Below, in pieces: positions 35,725 to 45,228 of a DNA stretch of 64,000 bases. The stretch is taken from contig NZ_JACXXN010000002.1 in NCBI RefSeq assembly GCF_014904695.1, forward strand, positions 372,001-436,000, given 5' to 3'. The stretch is from Nostoc sp. MG11. Its GTDB lineage: Bacteria; Cyanobacteriota; Cyanobacteriia; Cyanobacteriales; Nostocaceae. A model generated the notes under the pieces. That model searched no databases, was not told where the DNA came from, and saw only the letters and a program-made list of their open reading frames with translations. The position numbers and the translations under genes are program-made. The stretch's first letter is position 1. The number at the start of each line of letters is the position of its first letter.

Positions 35725-36870
35725 ATGGCAACCAATCATCTACTAGAAATTAAACAATACGGTCAAAGTATCTGGATGGATAATTTGAGCCGTGACATTA
35801 TCCAATCAGGTGAACTCAAAAACCTAGTTGAAAATCAAGGAATCTGTGGAATTACCTCCAACCCAGCCATCTTTGAAAAAGCGATCGCTGGTAACGTAAT
35901 TTATGATGCCGATATTGAAGCCGGAGTTCGTGCTGGCTTACCAACATACAAAATTTACGAATCGCTAGCTTTTGCAGATATCCGCAGTGCTTGTGATATA
36001 TTACGCCCTGTATATGAAGCCTCGAATGGACTCGATGGTTACGTGAGCATAGAAGTACCACCCACTATCGCTCATGACACTCAAGCCACAATAAACGAAG
36101 CCCGACGTTATTTCCAAGAAATTGGTCGGGAAAATCTGATGATTAAAATTCCTGGTACTGAGGCTGGTTTACCAGCAGTCGAACAGGTGATAGCCGAAGG
36201 CATGAATGTCAACATCACACTGCTGTTTTCTGTAGATAGTTACATTAACACAGCTTGGGCTTATATTCGTGGCTTAGAAAAACGAGTGGCTGAGGGTAAA
36301 GACATCAGCAGAATTGCTTCAGTAGCTAGTTTCTTTCTGAGTCGGATTGATAGCAACATTGACGCCAAAATTGATGATAAATTGAAAAAAGACGTTGATG
36401 ATATTGCCGTAGAAGCAAAGCTGAAATCTGTCAAAGGAAAAGTAGCGATCGCAAACGCGAAGATTGCTTATCAAGAATACAAGAAAATTGTAGAGAGCGA
36501 TCGCTGGCAAACCCTGGCAGCAAAAGGGGCAAAAGTCCAACGGCTACTTTGGGCAAGCACCAGCACCAAAGACCCCAACTACAACGACGTGATGTATGTC
36601 GATGAGTTGATTGGCCCAGATACAGTTAACACACTACCACCCGCGACAATTACAGCTTGCGCTGATCACTGCGATGTAGCTAATCGCGTGGAAATGAACG
36701 TAGAAGAAGCTTACACGCTGCTCGAAAACCTCAAAGATCCCGACATCAACATTGATCTCGGTAAAGTGATGGACGAACTACTTGTTGAAGGTATTGACAA
36801 ATTTGTCAAGCCCTTTCAATCCTTGATGAACTCTTTAGAAGAAAAAATCAAGGTATTGTCACCAGTGTAG
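35725..36870 (+). CDS. tal: Transaldolase
   Basis: A 381-residue enzyme of the non-oxidative pentose phosphate pathway, transferring a dihydroxyacetone unit between sugar phosphates. The Schiff-base lysine lies in LMIKIPGTEAGLPAVEQ, and GICGITSNPAIFEKAI near residue 40 is the family N-terminal signature. The length fits the longer transaldolase subfamily, often found beside zwf and opcA. A 334-bp gap with a hairpin separates it from fbp, so it may have its own promoter as well as read-through. Confidence 0.96.
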   Translation: MATNHLLEIKQYGQSIWMDNLSRDIIQSGELKNLVENQGICGITSNPAIFEKAIAGNVIYDADIEAGVRAGLPTYKIYESLAFADIRSACDILRPVYEASNGLDGYVSIEVPPTIAHDTQATINEARRYFQEIGRENLMIKIPGTEAGLPAVEQVIAEGMNVNITLLFSVDSYINTAWAYIRGLEKRVAEGKDISRIASVASFFLSRIDSNIDAKIDDKLKKDVDDIAVEAKLKSVKGKVAIANAKIAYQEYKKIVESDRWQTLAAKGAKVQRLLWASTSTKDPNYNDVMYVDELIGPDTVNTLPPATITACADHCDVANRVEMNVEEAYTLLENLKDPDINIDLGKVMDELLVEGIDKFVKPFQSLMNSLEEKIKVLSPV

Positions 36871-36899
36871 GGTCTGGGGACTAAGGACTGGGGACTGGG

Positions 36900-36968
36900 C
36901 AATTTTCCCAATCCCCAATCTCAAATCTTAAATCCCTAATCTCAAATTCCAAATCCCAAATCCCAAAC
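36900..36968. repeat. Degenerate heptamer repeats between tal and zwf
   Basis: Runs of AATCCCA / AATCTCA-like heptamers fill most of the gap between tal and zwf, a typical STRR-type tract. No other signal is visible. Confidence 0.7.
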
Positions 36969-36972
36969 TTCT

Positions 36973-38502
36973 ATGGTCAGTCTGCTAGAAAATCCCTTGC
37001 GCGTTGGCCTGCAACAGCAAGGGATGCCCGAACCCCAGATTATAGTCATCTTTGGAGCTTCTGGTGATCTTACCTGGCGCAAATTAGTGCCAGCACTTTA
37101 CAAATTGCGGCGGGAACGGCGCATTCCACCAGAAACCACCATTGTCGGTGTGGCACGTCGAGAGTGGAGCCACGACTACTTCCGCGAACAGATGCAAAAA
37201 GGCATGGAAGAGGCTCATGCTAGTGTCGATCTAGGGGAACTGTGGCAAGATTTCTCTCAAGGTCTGTTCTACTGTCCTGGAGACATAGACAATCCTGAAG
37301 GCTACCAGAAACTAAAAAACCTCTTGAGCGAATTAGATGAGAAACGGGGTACACGGGGGAACCGAATGTTTTACCTGTCCGTGGCTCCTAACTTCTTTCC
37401 TGAAGCCATCAAGCAATTAGGTACAGCAGGCATGCTGGATGACCCGTACAAGCATCGTCTGGTAATTGAAAAACCCTTTGGTCGAGATTTGGCTTCTGCT
37501 CAGAGTCTTAACCAAGTGGTACAGAAATTCTGCAAAGAAAATCAAGTATACCGTATTGACCACTATTTAGGTAAAGAGACAGTTCAAAATCTGCTCGTAT
37601 TTCGCTTTGCCAATGCGATTTTTGAACCTCTGTGGAATCGTCGTTTTGTTGACCACGTTCAAATTACAGTAGCAGAAACCGTAGGAGTGGAAGACCGGGC
37701 TGGTTACTATGAAAAAGCCGGCGCACTGCGAGATATGTTGCAAAACCATCTGATGCAGCTTTATTGCCTGACTGCAATGGAACCACCCAACGCAATGGAC
37801 GCCGACAGCATCCGCACAGAAAAAGTAAAAGCACTCCAAGCTACCCGTCTTGCTGATGTTCACAATCTCTCACGTTCAGCAGTCCGCGGTCAGTATAGTG
37901 CTGGCTGGATGAAGGGTCAACCAGTGCCAGGGTATCACCAAGAACCGGGAGTTGATCCCAATTCCACAACACCAACCTATGTCGCGATGAAGTTTCTGGT
38001 TGACAACTGGCGCTGGCAAGGTGTTCCCTTTTACCTGCGAACCGGGAAGCGGATGCCGAAAAAAGTGAGTGAAATTTCGATCCACTTCCGCGAAGTTCCC
38101 TCTCGGATGTTTCAATCCGCCGCGCAGCAAGCAAACGCCAATATTTTGGCGATGCGGATTCAGCCAAATGAGGGTATTTCTCTACGTTTTGATGTGAAAA
38201 TGCCTGGGGCAGAATTCCGCACTCGTTCCGTTGACATGGACTTTAGTTATGGTTCCTTTGGCATCCAAGCAACTTCTGATGCCTACGATCGCCTATTTCT
38301 TGATTGTATGATGGGTGATCAAACATTGTTCACACGGGCAGACGAAGTCGAAGCAGCGTGGCAGGTAGTAACTCCAGCCCTTTCCGTTTGGGATGCGCCC
38401 GCAGATCCCACTTCCATTCCCCAGTACGAAGCCGGAACTTGGGAACCAGCGGAAGCAGAATTCTTAATTAATCAGGATAATCGTCGCTGGCGCAGACTGT
38501 AA
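36973..38502 (+). CDS. zwf: Glucose-6-phosphate 1-dehydrogenase
   Basis: A 509-residue enzyme catalysing the first step of the oxidative pentose phosphate pathway, making NADPH from glucose 6-phosphate. The dinucleotide-binding [20 protein letters not shown] and active-site [14 protein letters not shown] are canonical. In heterocysts this step is the main source of reductant for nitrogenase. Its activity in cyanobacteria depends on OpcA, encoded 88 bp downstream. Length is normal. Confidence 0.97.
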   Translation: MVSLLENPLRVGLQQQGMPEPQIIVIFGASGDLTWRKLVPALYKLRRERRIPPETTIVGVARREWSHDYFREQMQKGMEEAHASVDLGELWQDFSQGLFYCPGDIDNPEGYQKLKNLLSELDEKRGTRGNRMFYLSVAPNFFPEAIKQLGTAGMLDDPYKHRLVIEKPFGRDLASAQSLNQVVQKFCKENQVYRIDHYLGKETVQNLLVFRFANAIFEPLWNRRFVDHVQITVAETVGVEDRAGYYEKAGALRDMLQNHLMQLYCLTAMEPPNAMDADSIRTEKVKALQATRLADVHNLSRSAVRGQYSAGWMKGQPVPGYHQEPGVDPNSTTPTYVAMKFLVDNWRWQGVPFYLRTGKRMPKKVSEISIHFREVPSRMFQSAAQQANANILAMRIQPNEGISLRFDVKMPGAEFRTRSVDMDFSYGSFGIQATSDAYDRLFLDCMMGDQTLFTRADEVEAAWQVVTPALSVWDAPADPTSIPQYEAGTWEPAEAEFLINQDNRRWRRL

Positions 38503-38505
38503 AAA

Positions 38506-38578
38506 TTAGTCATTAGTCATTAGTCATTCAGTAAAAACAAATGACAAATGACTAATGACAAATGATAAATGACAAAAT
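38506..38578. repeat. Inverted heptamer repeats between zwf and opcA
   Basis: GTCATTA heptamers in one orientation are followed by ACAAATGACTAATGAC heptamers in the other, so the tract can form a hairpin within the zwf-opcA intergenic RNA. It is the same repeat family as the insertion in cobB. Confidence 0.75.
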
Positions 38579-38590
38579 CCAAAATTTGCT

Positions 38591-39955
38591 ATGACTCCCC
38601 AAGCTCCTACCATTTTTTCACTCCAAGCACCGAAGGATATTTCGCTCTCCGAAATAGACGCGGAACTTAATCAAATTTGGCAAAGCTACGGCATCACCGG
38701 TGAAGACGGTGGGCTTCCGGCTGCTACTCGGGCCACGACATTTACCTTAGTTGTTTACGAACCAGAAGAAACCCAGTATCTATTAGCTGCTTTGGGTTTT
38801 TACAACGGCCCGATTGATGGGATTTTAGGGCCGCAAATGGACACGGCGCTCCGACAAGTCCAGAAAAAATATGGAGTGCCGGAAACTGGCACAGCAACGC
38901 CTGAAACTCTGGCTGTATTACGGGAAGAATTTTCCAAACGTCAGGGAGGGGCCACAGGAGATAGTGCTGGTACTTATAGTTTAAATGCAGCAAGCCCCAG
39001 AATTGCCGATGAGATCGCCCTTCGCAACCCTTGCCGTATCATTGCTCTGTTTCCAATTGCTGGGGAAGATGAAGGGGTCAAAGCTCAAGTTTCTGCCTAT
39101 TGCCCCATCCAAAAGCAATCATCAAGTACACTTATCTGTTGTGAATATATAACTCTTAGTGGCACTGCTGCTGCTTTAGAACGGATAGGCGGGATGATTC
39201 CGGCATTATTAATTGGTGGCTTGCCGAAGTTTCTCTGGTGGAAAGCAACACCAGACCCTAACAACCCTCTATTCAAACGACTAGCAGCAGTCTGCAATAA
39301 TGTAATTGTAGATTCTTGCAACTTTAACGAGCCAGAAAGCGATTTACTCAGCCTGCAAGAGTTGGTAGAAACTGGCGTGCCTCTAGCTGACTTGAACTGG
39401 CGTCGTCTTGCATCATGGCAAGAACTGACAGCTGAAGCTTACGACTCACCCCACCGTCGCGCAGCCCTGAAAGAAATTGACCGAGTAACAATTGATTACG
39501 AAAAAGGTAACCCCGCCCAAGCTTTGCTTTTTTTGGGTTGGCTAGCGAGTCGATTGCAATGGCAGCCAGTTTCTTACCAAAAGGAAAGCGGAGATTATGA
39601 CATAACTCGAATTCGCTTCGTGGCCCAAGACCAACGGCAAGTAGAAGCCGAGTTAGCAGGAGTCCCCGTGGCTGATGTTGGTCAGATTATGGGCGACTTG
39701 ATTGCCTTGCGTCTCAGCTCAACAAATCCGCAAGCAGACTGTGGTACGGTCATCTGCTCGGAAACTGGTGGTTGTATGCGGATGGAAACACACGGCGGTG
39801 CTCAATCCGCAGGTCTATTTCAACAAGTGAGTTCACTTTCGGAACAAAAGGCGGAAGCATTGCTCAGTCAGCAAGTACAACGCTGGGGTCGTGAGTCACT
39901 TTTTGAAGAAAGTCTGGTAGTAACAGCGAAGATTTTCAAACTGGATAATAATTAA
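38591..39955 (+). CDS. opcA: G6PDH assembly/activation protein OpcA
   Basis: A 454-residue protein that activates glucose-6-phosphate dehydrogenase allosterically or in assembly, and is needed for full Zwf activity in Nostoc. The OpcA family region is evident in the middle and C-terminal parts (PALLIGGLPKFLWWKATPDP, FLGWLASRLQWQP). Residues ~57-117 resemble a peptidoglycan-binding-type helical module (LGFYNGPIDGILGPQMDTALRQVQ), which is a shared fold element rather than evidence for wall binding. It ends the fbp-tal-zwf-opcA cluster. Translation starts at the ATG at 38591. Confidence 0.93.
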   Translation: MTPQAPTIFSLQAPKDISLSEIDAELNQIWQSYGITGEDGGLPAATRATTFTLVVYEPEETQYLLAALGFYNGPIDGILGPQMDTALRQVQKKYGVPETGTATPETLAVLREEFSKRQGGATGDSAGTYSLNAASPRIADEIALRNPCRIIALFPIAGEDEGVKAQVSAYCPIQKQSSSTLICCEYITLSGTAAALERIGGMIPALLIGGLPKFLWWKATPDPNNPLFKRLAAVCNNVIVDSCNFNEPESDLLSLQELVETGVPLADLNWRRLASWQELTAEAYDSPHRRAALKEIDRVTIDYEKGNPAQALLFLGWLASRLQWQPVSYQKESGDYDITRIRFVAQDQRQVEAELAGVPVADVGQIMGDLIALRLSSTNPQADCGTVICSETGGCMRMETHGGAQSAGLFQQVSSLSEQKAEALLSQQVQRWGRESLFEESLVVTAKIFKLDNN

Positions 39956-40074
39956 ATGATGTAATGGGGATTAGGGACTCTCAAGAGTGGGTAAAGGTAA
40001 AGGGATGGTTTTTCCCTTTAACTCTTTCCCTAATCCCTAATACCCATATCCAGTACCCGACAATACTCAATCCT

Positions 40075-41487
40075 ATGGCTTTAGTCATTGCAGGAGAACG
40101 TAGTGGGGTGGGCAAGACAACAGTCACGCTCACCCTTTTAGCATCTTTGCGCCGTCGTGGTGGACTGGTGCAATCTTTTAAGGTAGGCCCAGACTACATT
40201 GACCCGATGTTTCATCAGCACGTTACTGGCCGTGCTTGTCGGAATTTAGATCCGGTGCTGACTTCAGAAGCTTACGTTCAAAAATGTTTTGCTCGTCATA
40301 GCCAAGAGAGTGACTATGCTTTGGTGGAAGGGGTGATGGGGTTATTTGATGGTGTTTCGTCATTGGTCATTAGTGATTTGTCATTTGTAAAAAACAAAGG
40401 ACAAATGACTGACTTTGCCAGTACGGCACACATAGCCAGACTGTTAGATTTGCCTGTGGTATTGGTGATTGATTGCAGTCGCTTGTCTGGTTCTGTAGCA
40501 GCGATCGCCCACGGCTATCGCTGTTTTGATCCCCGAATTAAAATGGCTGGGGTAGTACTCAATCGTGTAGGAAGCGATCGCCACCTCTCGCTACTCAAAG
40601 ACTCCCTAGAACCCCTACAATTACCTATTCTCGGTGTACTGCGGCGTCAGGATAATATCACAATTCCCGATCGCCATCTGGGTTTAGTCCCCACAGCAGA
40701 ACTACCCCAACTCAATGCTTTAATTGATCGCCTTGCCGATTTAGGAGATACTTGCTTCGACTGGCAACGTTTATTACCCCTATTAAAATCAGAACCATTT
40801 CCCCCCTCTCCAACTCCCCCACCCTCCCCCTCCTCTGTTAAAGTTGCAGTTGCCCGCGATCGCGCTTTTAATTTCTATTACCAAGACAATCTCGATTTGC
40901 TGCAACAGTTGGGTGCAGAATTAGTTTTCTGGAGTCCTTTGGAAGATACTCAACTACCACAGGGTATCCAGGGAATGTATTTTGGCGGTGGTTTCCCAGA
41001 AGTTTTCGCTCAGCAACTTGCAGAAAACATCAGCGTTCGGGATCAAGTTAAAAGAGCAATTCTTGCAGGAATGCCTGCGATCGCCGAGTGTGGAGGATTG
41101 ATGTATTTGTGCGAGCAAATTGTCGATTTTGAAGGTAAATCTTGGTCAATGGCGGGAGTTTTACCGACATCCGCTGTAATGGGTGGACGTTTAACTTTGG
41201 GGTATCGTCGCGCAGTAGCTTTGCAAGATAATTTGCTAGTAACAGCTGGTACAAATGTTTATGGGCATGAGTTTCACCGTTCTCAATTAACCTCAAATCC
41301 TCATCAGCCCTTGTTTGAAACTTATCGCTACGATTGTGAGGAAAATATGGGACGCGAAGGATGGAGTTTGCCTAGGAATGTTCAAGCCTCTTATATTCAT
41401 CTACATTGGGGAGAAAGTGTAGATATTCCACAGCGATTTCTTAAGCAATGTCTAGATATTAAACTAAATCCTGATGAGTCAAAATAA
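40075..41487 (+). CDS. cobB: Cobyrinate a,c-diamide synthase
   Basis: A 470-residue enzyme that amidates the a and c side chains of cobyrinic acid, using ATP and glutamine, in cobalamin synthesis. The N-terminal domain has the P-loop AGERSGVGKTT and GPDYIDPMFH; the C-terminal glutamine-amidotransferase-like domain has the catalytic Cys in AIAECGGLMYL. The open frame begins at 39964, but the ATG at 40075 gives the conserved MALVIAGERSG start. Residues ~95-112 (VISDLSFVKNKGQM) interrupt the usual LFDGVSS..DFASTAHIA block and come from an inserted heptamer-repeat hairpin (40359-40411). Adjacent ABC transporter genes may take up a cobalamin- or metal-related ligand. Confidence 0.93.
   Translation: MALVIAGERSGVGKTTVTLTLLASLRRRGGLVQSFKVGPDYIDPMFHQHVTGRACRNLDPVLTSEAYVQKCFARHSQESDYALVEGVMGLFDGVSSLVISDLSFVKNKGQMTDFASTAHIARLLDLPVVLVIDCSRLSGSVAAIAHGYRCFDPRIKMAGVVLNRVGSDRHLSLLKDSLEPLQLPILGVLRRQDNITIPDRHLGLVPTAELPQLNALIDRLADLGDTCFDWQRLLPLLKSEPFPPSPTPPPSPSSVKVAVARDRAFNFYYQDNLDLLQQLGAELVFWSPLEDTQLPQGIQGMYFGGGFPEVFAQQLAENISVRDQVKRAILAGMPAIAECGGLMYLCEQIVDFEGKSWSMAGVLPTSAVMGGRLTLGYRRAVALQDNLLVTAGTNVYGHEFHRSQLTSNPHQPLFETYRYDCEENMGREGWSLPRNVQASYIHLHWGESVDIPQRFLKQCLDIKLNPDESK
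40359..40411. repeat. STRR-type repeat inserted in frame within cobB
   Basis: GTCATTGGTCATTAGTGATT heptamers continue into GTCATTTGT (40380-40388) and ACAAATGAC (40401-40409), which pair. The sequence matches the intergenic repeats at 3437 and 38506 but here lies inside the coding region and keeps the frame. Confidence 0.8.
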
Positions 41488-41528
41488 TTCATAGTTGATA
41501 ATTAATAATTCATAATTTAAATCAGTTA

Positions 41529-42566
41529 ATGAAAATATTGAATGAAAAATTGACTAGATCATTTTCAACAATTTTTAGCAAACACCGCGTCATTTGGGCT
41601 GTTTTACTCCTTTGTACAGCACTGGTGGTAACGCTAGTGCTGTCCCTCTCTCAAGGAGCAGTACCCTTTAGTATCTCCGAATTTTGGCAAGCAATTTTGC
41701 ACAAAGGCGATAGCGTCAAACAGACAATCCTCTGGGATTTGCGTCTCCCGCGCATTATCGCGGCTCTCATTGTCGGCGCAGCGTTGGGAATGTCAGGAGC
41801 ATTGCTACAAGGCATGTTACGCAATAGTCTTGCTGATCCATTTATTCTTGGCATTTCAGCGGGTGCAGGACTAATTGTCATTCTCATGATAGTGTTGCAA
41901 GTATTCCCAGTAGCGATTCCGCTAGCAGCGTGGATGGGAGCAATTTTGACTTCAGCGATCGTCATTTTGCTCGGTCGTGCAGGGTCGGGAATTTCGGTTG
42001 AGCGGTTAATTTTAGGCGGAGTGGCTGTAAGCGCTTTATTTGGTGCAGTACAAAGTACATTGCTCCTACTAGCTGAAGATGGTCAAATTCAAATTGCGCT
42101 GAGTTGGTTGGTTGGTACTCTCAATGGGCGGGGTTGGAAAGAAATCTCAACGGCTGGCCCTTACATTATTGTCGCACTGCTAGGCGGATGTTTACTGGCG
42201 CGATCGGTGAATGTGCTGGCGTTGGGAGACGATATGGCTGTGGGTTTAGGGGTTTCATTAACGCGATCGCGTCTTTTAATTGGTGGTATCGCTACCTTAT
42301 TAGCCGCAGGCGCAGTTAGTATTGGCGGCTTGATTGGGTTTGTCGGTCTTGTCGTTCCTCACGGTGTCCGCCTCATTGTCGGTACAGATCACCGCTTTGT
42401 TTTACCACTTTCAGCTCTAGCGGGTGCATGGTTACTCACCTTTGCAGATTTACTCTCCAGACTAGGAGCAGTAGAACTACCAGTAGGTTCCGTCACCGCT
42501 TTACTAGGTTCCCCATTATTTATCTGGTTACTTTATCGCCGTTCTGCTGGGTTTAATAAGTTATGA
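41529..42566 (+). CDS. FecCD/BtuC-type ABC transporter permease
   Basis: A 345-residue polytopic membrane protein of the iron-siderophore/cobalamin importer family. Characteristic motifs: DLRLPRIIAALIVGAALGMSGALLQGMLRN, DPFILGISAGAGL, GLIGFVGLVVPHGVRLIVG. About ten membrane helices are expected. It is followed by its ATPase gene and preceded (41-bp gap) by cobB. The ligand is not fixed by sequence: iron-siderophore, heme and cobalamin importers share this fold. The cobB neighbour makes a corrinoid attractive but unproven. No periplasmic binding protein gene is in the window. Confidence 0.92.
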   Translation: MKILNEKLTRSFSTIFSKHRVIWAVLLLCTALVVTLVLSLSQGAVPFSISEFWQAILHKGDSVKQTILWDLRLPRIIAALIVGAALGMSGALLQGMLRNSLADPFILGISAGAGLIVILMIVLQVFPVAIPLAAWMGAILTSAIVILLGRAGSGISVERLILGGVAVSALFGAVQSTLLLLAEDGQIQIALSWLVGTLNGRGWKEISTAGPYIIVALLGGCLLARSVNVLALGDDMAVGLGVSLTRSRLLIGGIATLLAAGAVSIGGLIGFVGLVVPHGVRLIVGTDHRFVLPLSALAGAWLLTFADLLSRLGAVELPVGSVTALLGSPLFIWLLYRRSAGFNKL

Positions 42567-42606
42567 ATCGAAAATCATATTGCATTAAATTTTGTCCATA
42601 TCTCTT

Positions 42607-42639
42607 AATTACGAATTACGAATTACGAATTACGAATTA
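42607..42639. repeat. AATTACG heptamer repeat
   Basis: Almost five tandem copies of AATTACG in the gap between the ABC permease and ATPase genes. Similar AATTCGT tracts occur at 23215 and 27541. Confidence 0.85.
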
Positions 42640-42646
42640 GTAGAAA

Positions 42647-43423
42647 ATGCCCCTCGAACTGCAAAATCTCACTGGTGGTTACGCCGCAGTCCCAATTGTC
42701 CAAGATGTTAACCTGACTCTGCAAACAGGAGAATGGTTAAGTTTAGTTGGTGCTAATGGTTCTGGAAAGTCTACATTACTCAAATTGTTGAGTCGTATTC
42801 TCTCACCTCAACAGGGAACAGTGCTACTTGATGGCAAAGCAATTCACTCTCAACCACCGAATTTAGTTGCACAAAAATTGGCGTTATTACCGCAACAACA
42901 AACGGTTCCTGTTGGGTTGACAGTGCGGCAATTAGTAAGTTTAGGACGCACGCCACATCAACCCTGGTGGCAATGGGAATTAAACGCCGAAGATTGGCAA
43001 AAAGTTAAAGTTGCAATTCAAAAGACGCAACTAGAAAAATTGAGCGATCGCCTAGTCGAACAACTTTCTGGCGGTGAAAGACAACGCGCTTTTTTAGCTT
43101 TAGCACTGGCGCAAGAACCAAAGGTATTACTATTAGATGAACCCACAACTTATTTAGATATTAACTATCAACTACAACTCTTAGAACTACTTAAAAATCT
43201 GAATCAGCAACAAGAATTAACCATTGTCACAGTTTTACACGAATTGAATTTAGCGGCTCGCTATAGTTCCCGCATCGCTTTATTAAAACAGGGTCATCTT
43301 TGGGAAGTTGGCACACCAGAAAAAGTTCTCAATCCAAACACTATAGAGCAAGTATTTGGTGTAGAATCTGTGATTATTCGCACGCCTGTTGGTTTACAAG
43401 TTTGTGCGATCGCTGCTATATAA
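42647..43423 (+). CDS. ABC transporter ATP-binding protein (FepC/BtuD-like)
   Basis: A 258-residue ABC ATPase. Walker A GANGSGKST (~34-42), ABC signature LSGGERQRAFLALALAQ (~142), Walker B VLLLDEPTTYLDI and switch His (TVLHELNLAAR) are intact. It energises the permease encoded 80 bp upstream. The pairing with a FecCD permease places it in the vitamin B12/iron-siderophore importer class. The short inter-gene gap is filled by heptamer repeats. Confidence 0.92.
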   Translation: MPLELQNLTGGYAAVPIVQDVNLTLQTGEWLSLVGANGSGKSTLLKLLSRILSPQQGTVLLDGKAIHSQPPNLVAQKLALLPQQQTVPVGLTVRQLVSLGRTPHQPWWQWELNAEDWQKVKVAIQKTQLEKLSDRLVEQLSGGERQRAFLALALAQEPKVLLLDEPTTYLDINYQLQLLELLKNLNQQQELTIVTVLHELNLAARYSSRIALLKQGHLWEVGTPEKVLNPNTIEQVFGVESVIIRTPVGLQVCAIAAI

Positions 43424-43449
43424 ATTTCAGGTAATACTCAATCCCTAGT

Positions 43450-44511
43450 TTATATACCTTTAAATCCCATACCAGTTTCTATTTCTTGTTTTGCTTGATT
43501 AGAGTTAACTTTGCTCAAAGCAATACGAGAATTTTGACGCCGAATACCAACCTGACTTAAAAATATGCCAACTAAAATTAAACTACCGCCGATATATTGA
43601 GCGAATGTAGGAGCATCGCCCAGTATTAAATAAGCTGCCAATATACCTACAATTGGGACAAAAGAGCTAGCTAAGGAAGCAGCAGAAACCGTAGAAGCTC
43701 TCAAGCCCTTGATCCAAAATGACTGACCCAATACCACAATTAAACCACCATAGAGCAACATCCACCGCCACAAAAAAGGTGAGAACGCATCCATAAAATG
43801 GTCGCTTCCATAGAGTATTAAAGCAAGGAAGAAAAATATTACAGTTCCTAGGGCAGTACGAAAGATACTATAGATTCCCAGAGGAACATGAGAGATTTCT
43901 CCTTTGCTAATAATTGTGGCAGCAGATGAAGCCACTGCTCCTGCTACTGCCAAAAGTTCTCCGATACCCACACTGAAACCTCCCATGTTCATCATGGCTT
44001 CCCCTGGAGGCTGAAGAATAATAGTTAGAGTAACACCGAAAAAGGCTGCGATCGCTCCCACAATTTCCCAAAGATTCACCCGTTCCCTCAGCAACCAAAT
44101 GGATAAAGCCAAAGTTAAAGGGAGTTCTAATCTGCCAACCAAAATCACATTATTAACCTTAGTCAGCGCCAGCGCTTGGAAAATTAAGCCAGGTGCGATC
44201 GCTCCTGATAAAATTGCTACTGCTGTTAGACTGAACCAATCTTTTTTTGACAGTTGCATCAAAACCGTTTTATTCCACTGTCGCCAATAGATCAGGATCA
44301 AAATTATCAAGGCGCACAGATTCCCCACAAACAAAACATTACATAAAGAAATCGGATTCCGACCACTGATAAAATGTTGAGTGCCGATTTCTGTGAGCTT
44401 GCGTGTAACTGCGCTAGATGCTCCAAAAATCAGAATTGCTAACCATAGATAAGTTTGACCTGGAATTTTATAGATAAGATGATGTCGTTTTCTTGGTCTA
44501 GTCACAATCAC
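43450..44511 (-). CDS. EamA-family DMT transporter
   Basis: A 353-residue protein with ten predicted membrane helices arranged as two EamA repeats (about 18-160 and 190-320). The start is GTG. Typical features are the small-residue-rich helices (LAVAGAVASSAATIISKG) and GILAAYLILGDAPTFAQYIGGSLILVGIFLSQ near the C-terminus. Members export amino acids, metabolites or drugs; the substrate is not predictable. The gene faces the ABC ATPase gene tail to tail with a 26-bp gap. Confidence 0.9.
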   Translation of the reverse strand: MIVTRPRKRHHLIYKIPGQTYLWLAILIFGASSAVTRKLTEIGTQHFISGRNPISLCNVLFVGNLCALIILILIYWRQWNKTVLMQLSKKDWFSLTAVAILSGAIAPGLIFQALALTKVNNVILVGRLELPLTLALSIWLLRERVNLWEIVGAIAAFFGVTLTIILQPPGEAMMNMGGFSVGIGELLAVAGAVASSAATIISKGEISHVPLGIYSIFRTALGTVIFFFLALILYGSDHFMDAFSPFLWRWMLLYGGLIVVLGQSFWIKGLRASTVSAASLASSFVPIVGILAAYLILGDAPTFAQYIGGSLILVGIFLSQVGIRRQNSRIALSKVNSNQAKQEIETGMGFKGI

Positions 44512-44753
44512 ATTACTACTATGAAAATACTGTTAACTATACTCGGCTTATTTTATTAAATGATTAGATAGATATAAGAAAACACTGAAAATAGACTGAG
44601 AAATCAAAATATCATACTTATCTGAGAATATGCTGAATTAAAACTGAATATTCCCAAGGGATAAATTCAGACAATCTCTGGCTTTGTTTCATACAAGCTT
44701 CAGTACTAAGTGCGATGCTTTGGTTATTCGAGATCAAAGATCAGGAGTCATAA

Positions 44754-45134
44754 ATGAAACTTGCCTCATCGCTACTTACAGGTATCGCCCTAGCTGGAAT
44801 GTTGACAGTTTGGGATGTTCCGCTTCAGGCTGTAAATCCTTCATTAGTTCGAGCATCAGCCGAGGAAATGAAAGATGTTACGGGTTTAACTGCTCAACAA
44901 AAAATTGATATGCTCATCAAGAACAAAGGTAAATTTGGTAGCGGTGATCAGCTACGTCGTTTCTTTTTTGGTGATCTTGAACCGATCGCAGTTCAACCTG
45001 GTGGTGCAGGAATGGTAGTCAACCTTTACAATAAAGCTAATAATATAACGATCGCTTATTGTGCAACTTACGATGTAGTGGTTGCAGTGAAAAATGGTAG
45101 AGTCAATAAGTTTGCTGCTAGTGAAGTCAAATAA
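44754..45134 (+). CDS. Exported small protein, unknown function
   Basis: A 126-residue protein with a signal peptide (MKLASSLLTGIALAGMLTV, cleavage probably soon after residue 25-35). The mature part has a helical stretch (EEMKDVTGLTAQQKIDMLI) and a beta-rich C-terminal region (AGMVVNLYNKANNITIAYCATYDVVVAVKNGRV). One Cys. I do not recognise the family. It is followed 32 bp later by a strong bidirectional terminator shared with the convergent gene. Confidence 0.7.
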   Translation: MKLASSLLTGIALAGMLTVWDVPLQAVNPSLVRASAEEMKDVTGLTAQQKIDMLIKNKGKFGSGDQLRRFFFGDLEPIAVQPGGAGMVVNLYNKANNITIAYCATYDVVVAVKNGRVNKFAASEVK

Positions 45135-45165
45135 TTCCTAGTTATAAGTTGTAACTACCCATAAC

Positions 45166-45204
45166 AAAAGCGCCCCTCCTTATTTGCAAGAAGGGGCGCT
45201 TTTA
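45166..45204. terminator. Bidirectional terminator between convergent genes
   Basis: AAAAGCGCCCCTCCTT pairs with AAGAAGGGGCGCTTTT around a 6-base loop. With A-run on one side and T-run on the other it can end both the exported-protein gene (+) and the convergent gene (-). Confidence 0.92.
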
Positions 45205-45228
45205 TGACTATTTAACCGACTCTTAATA

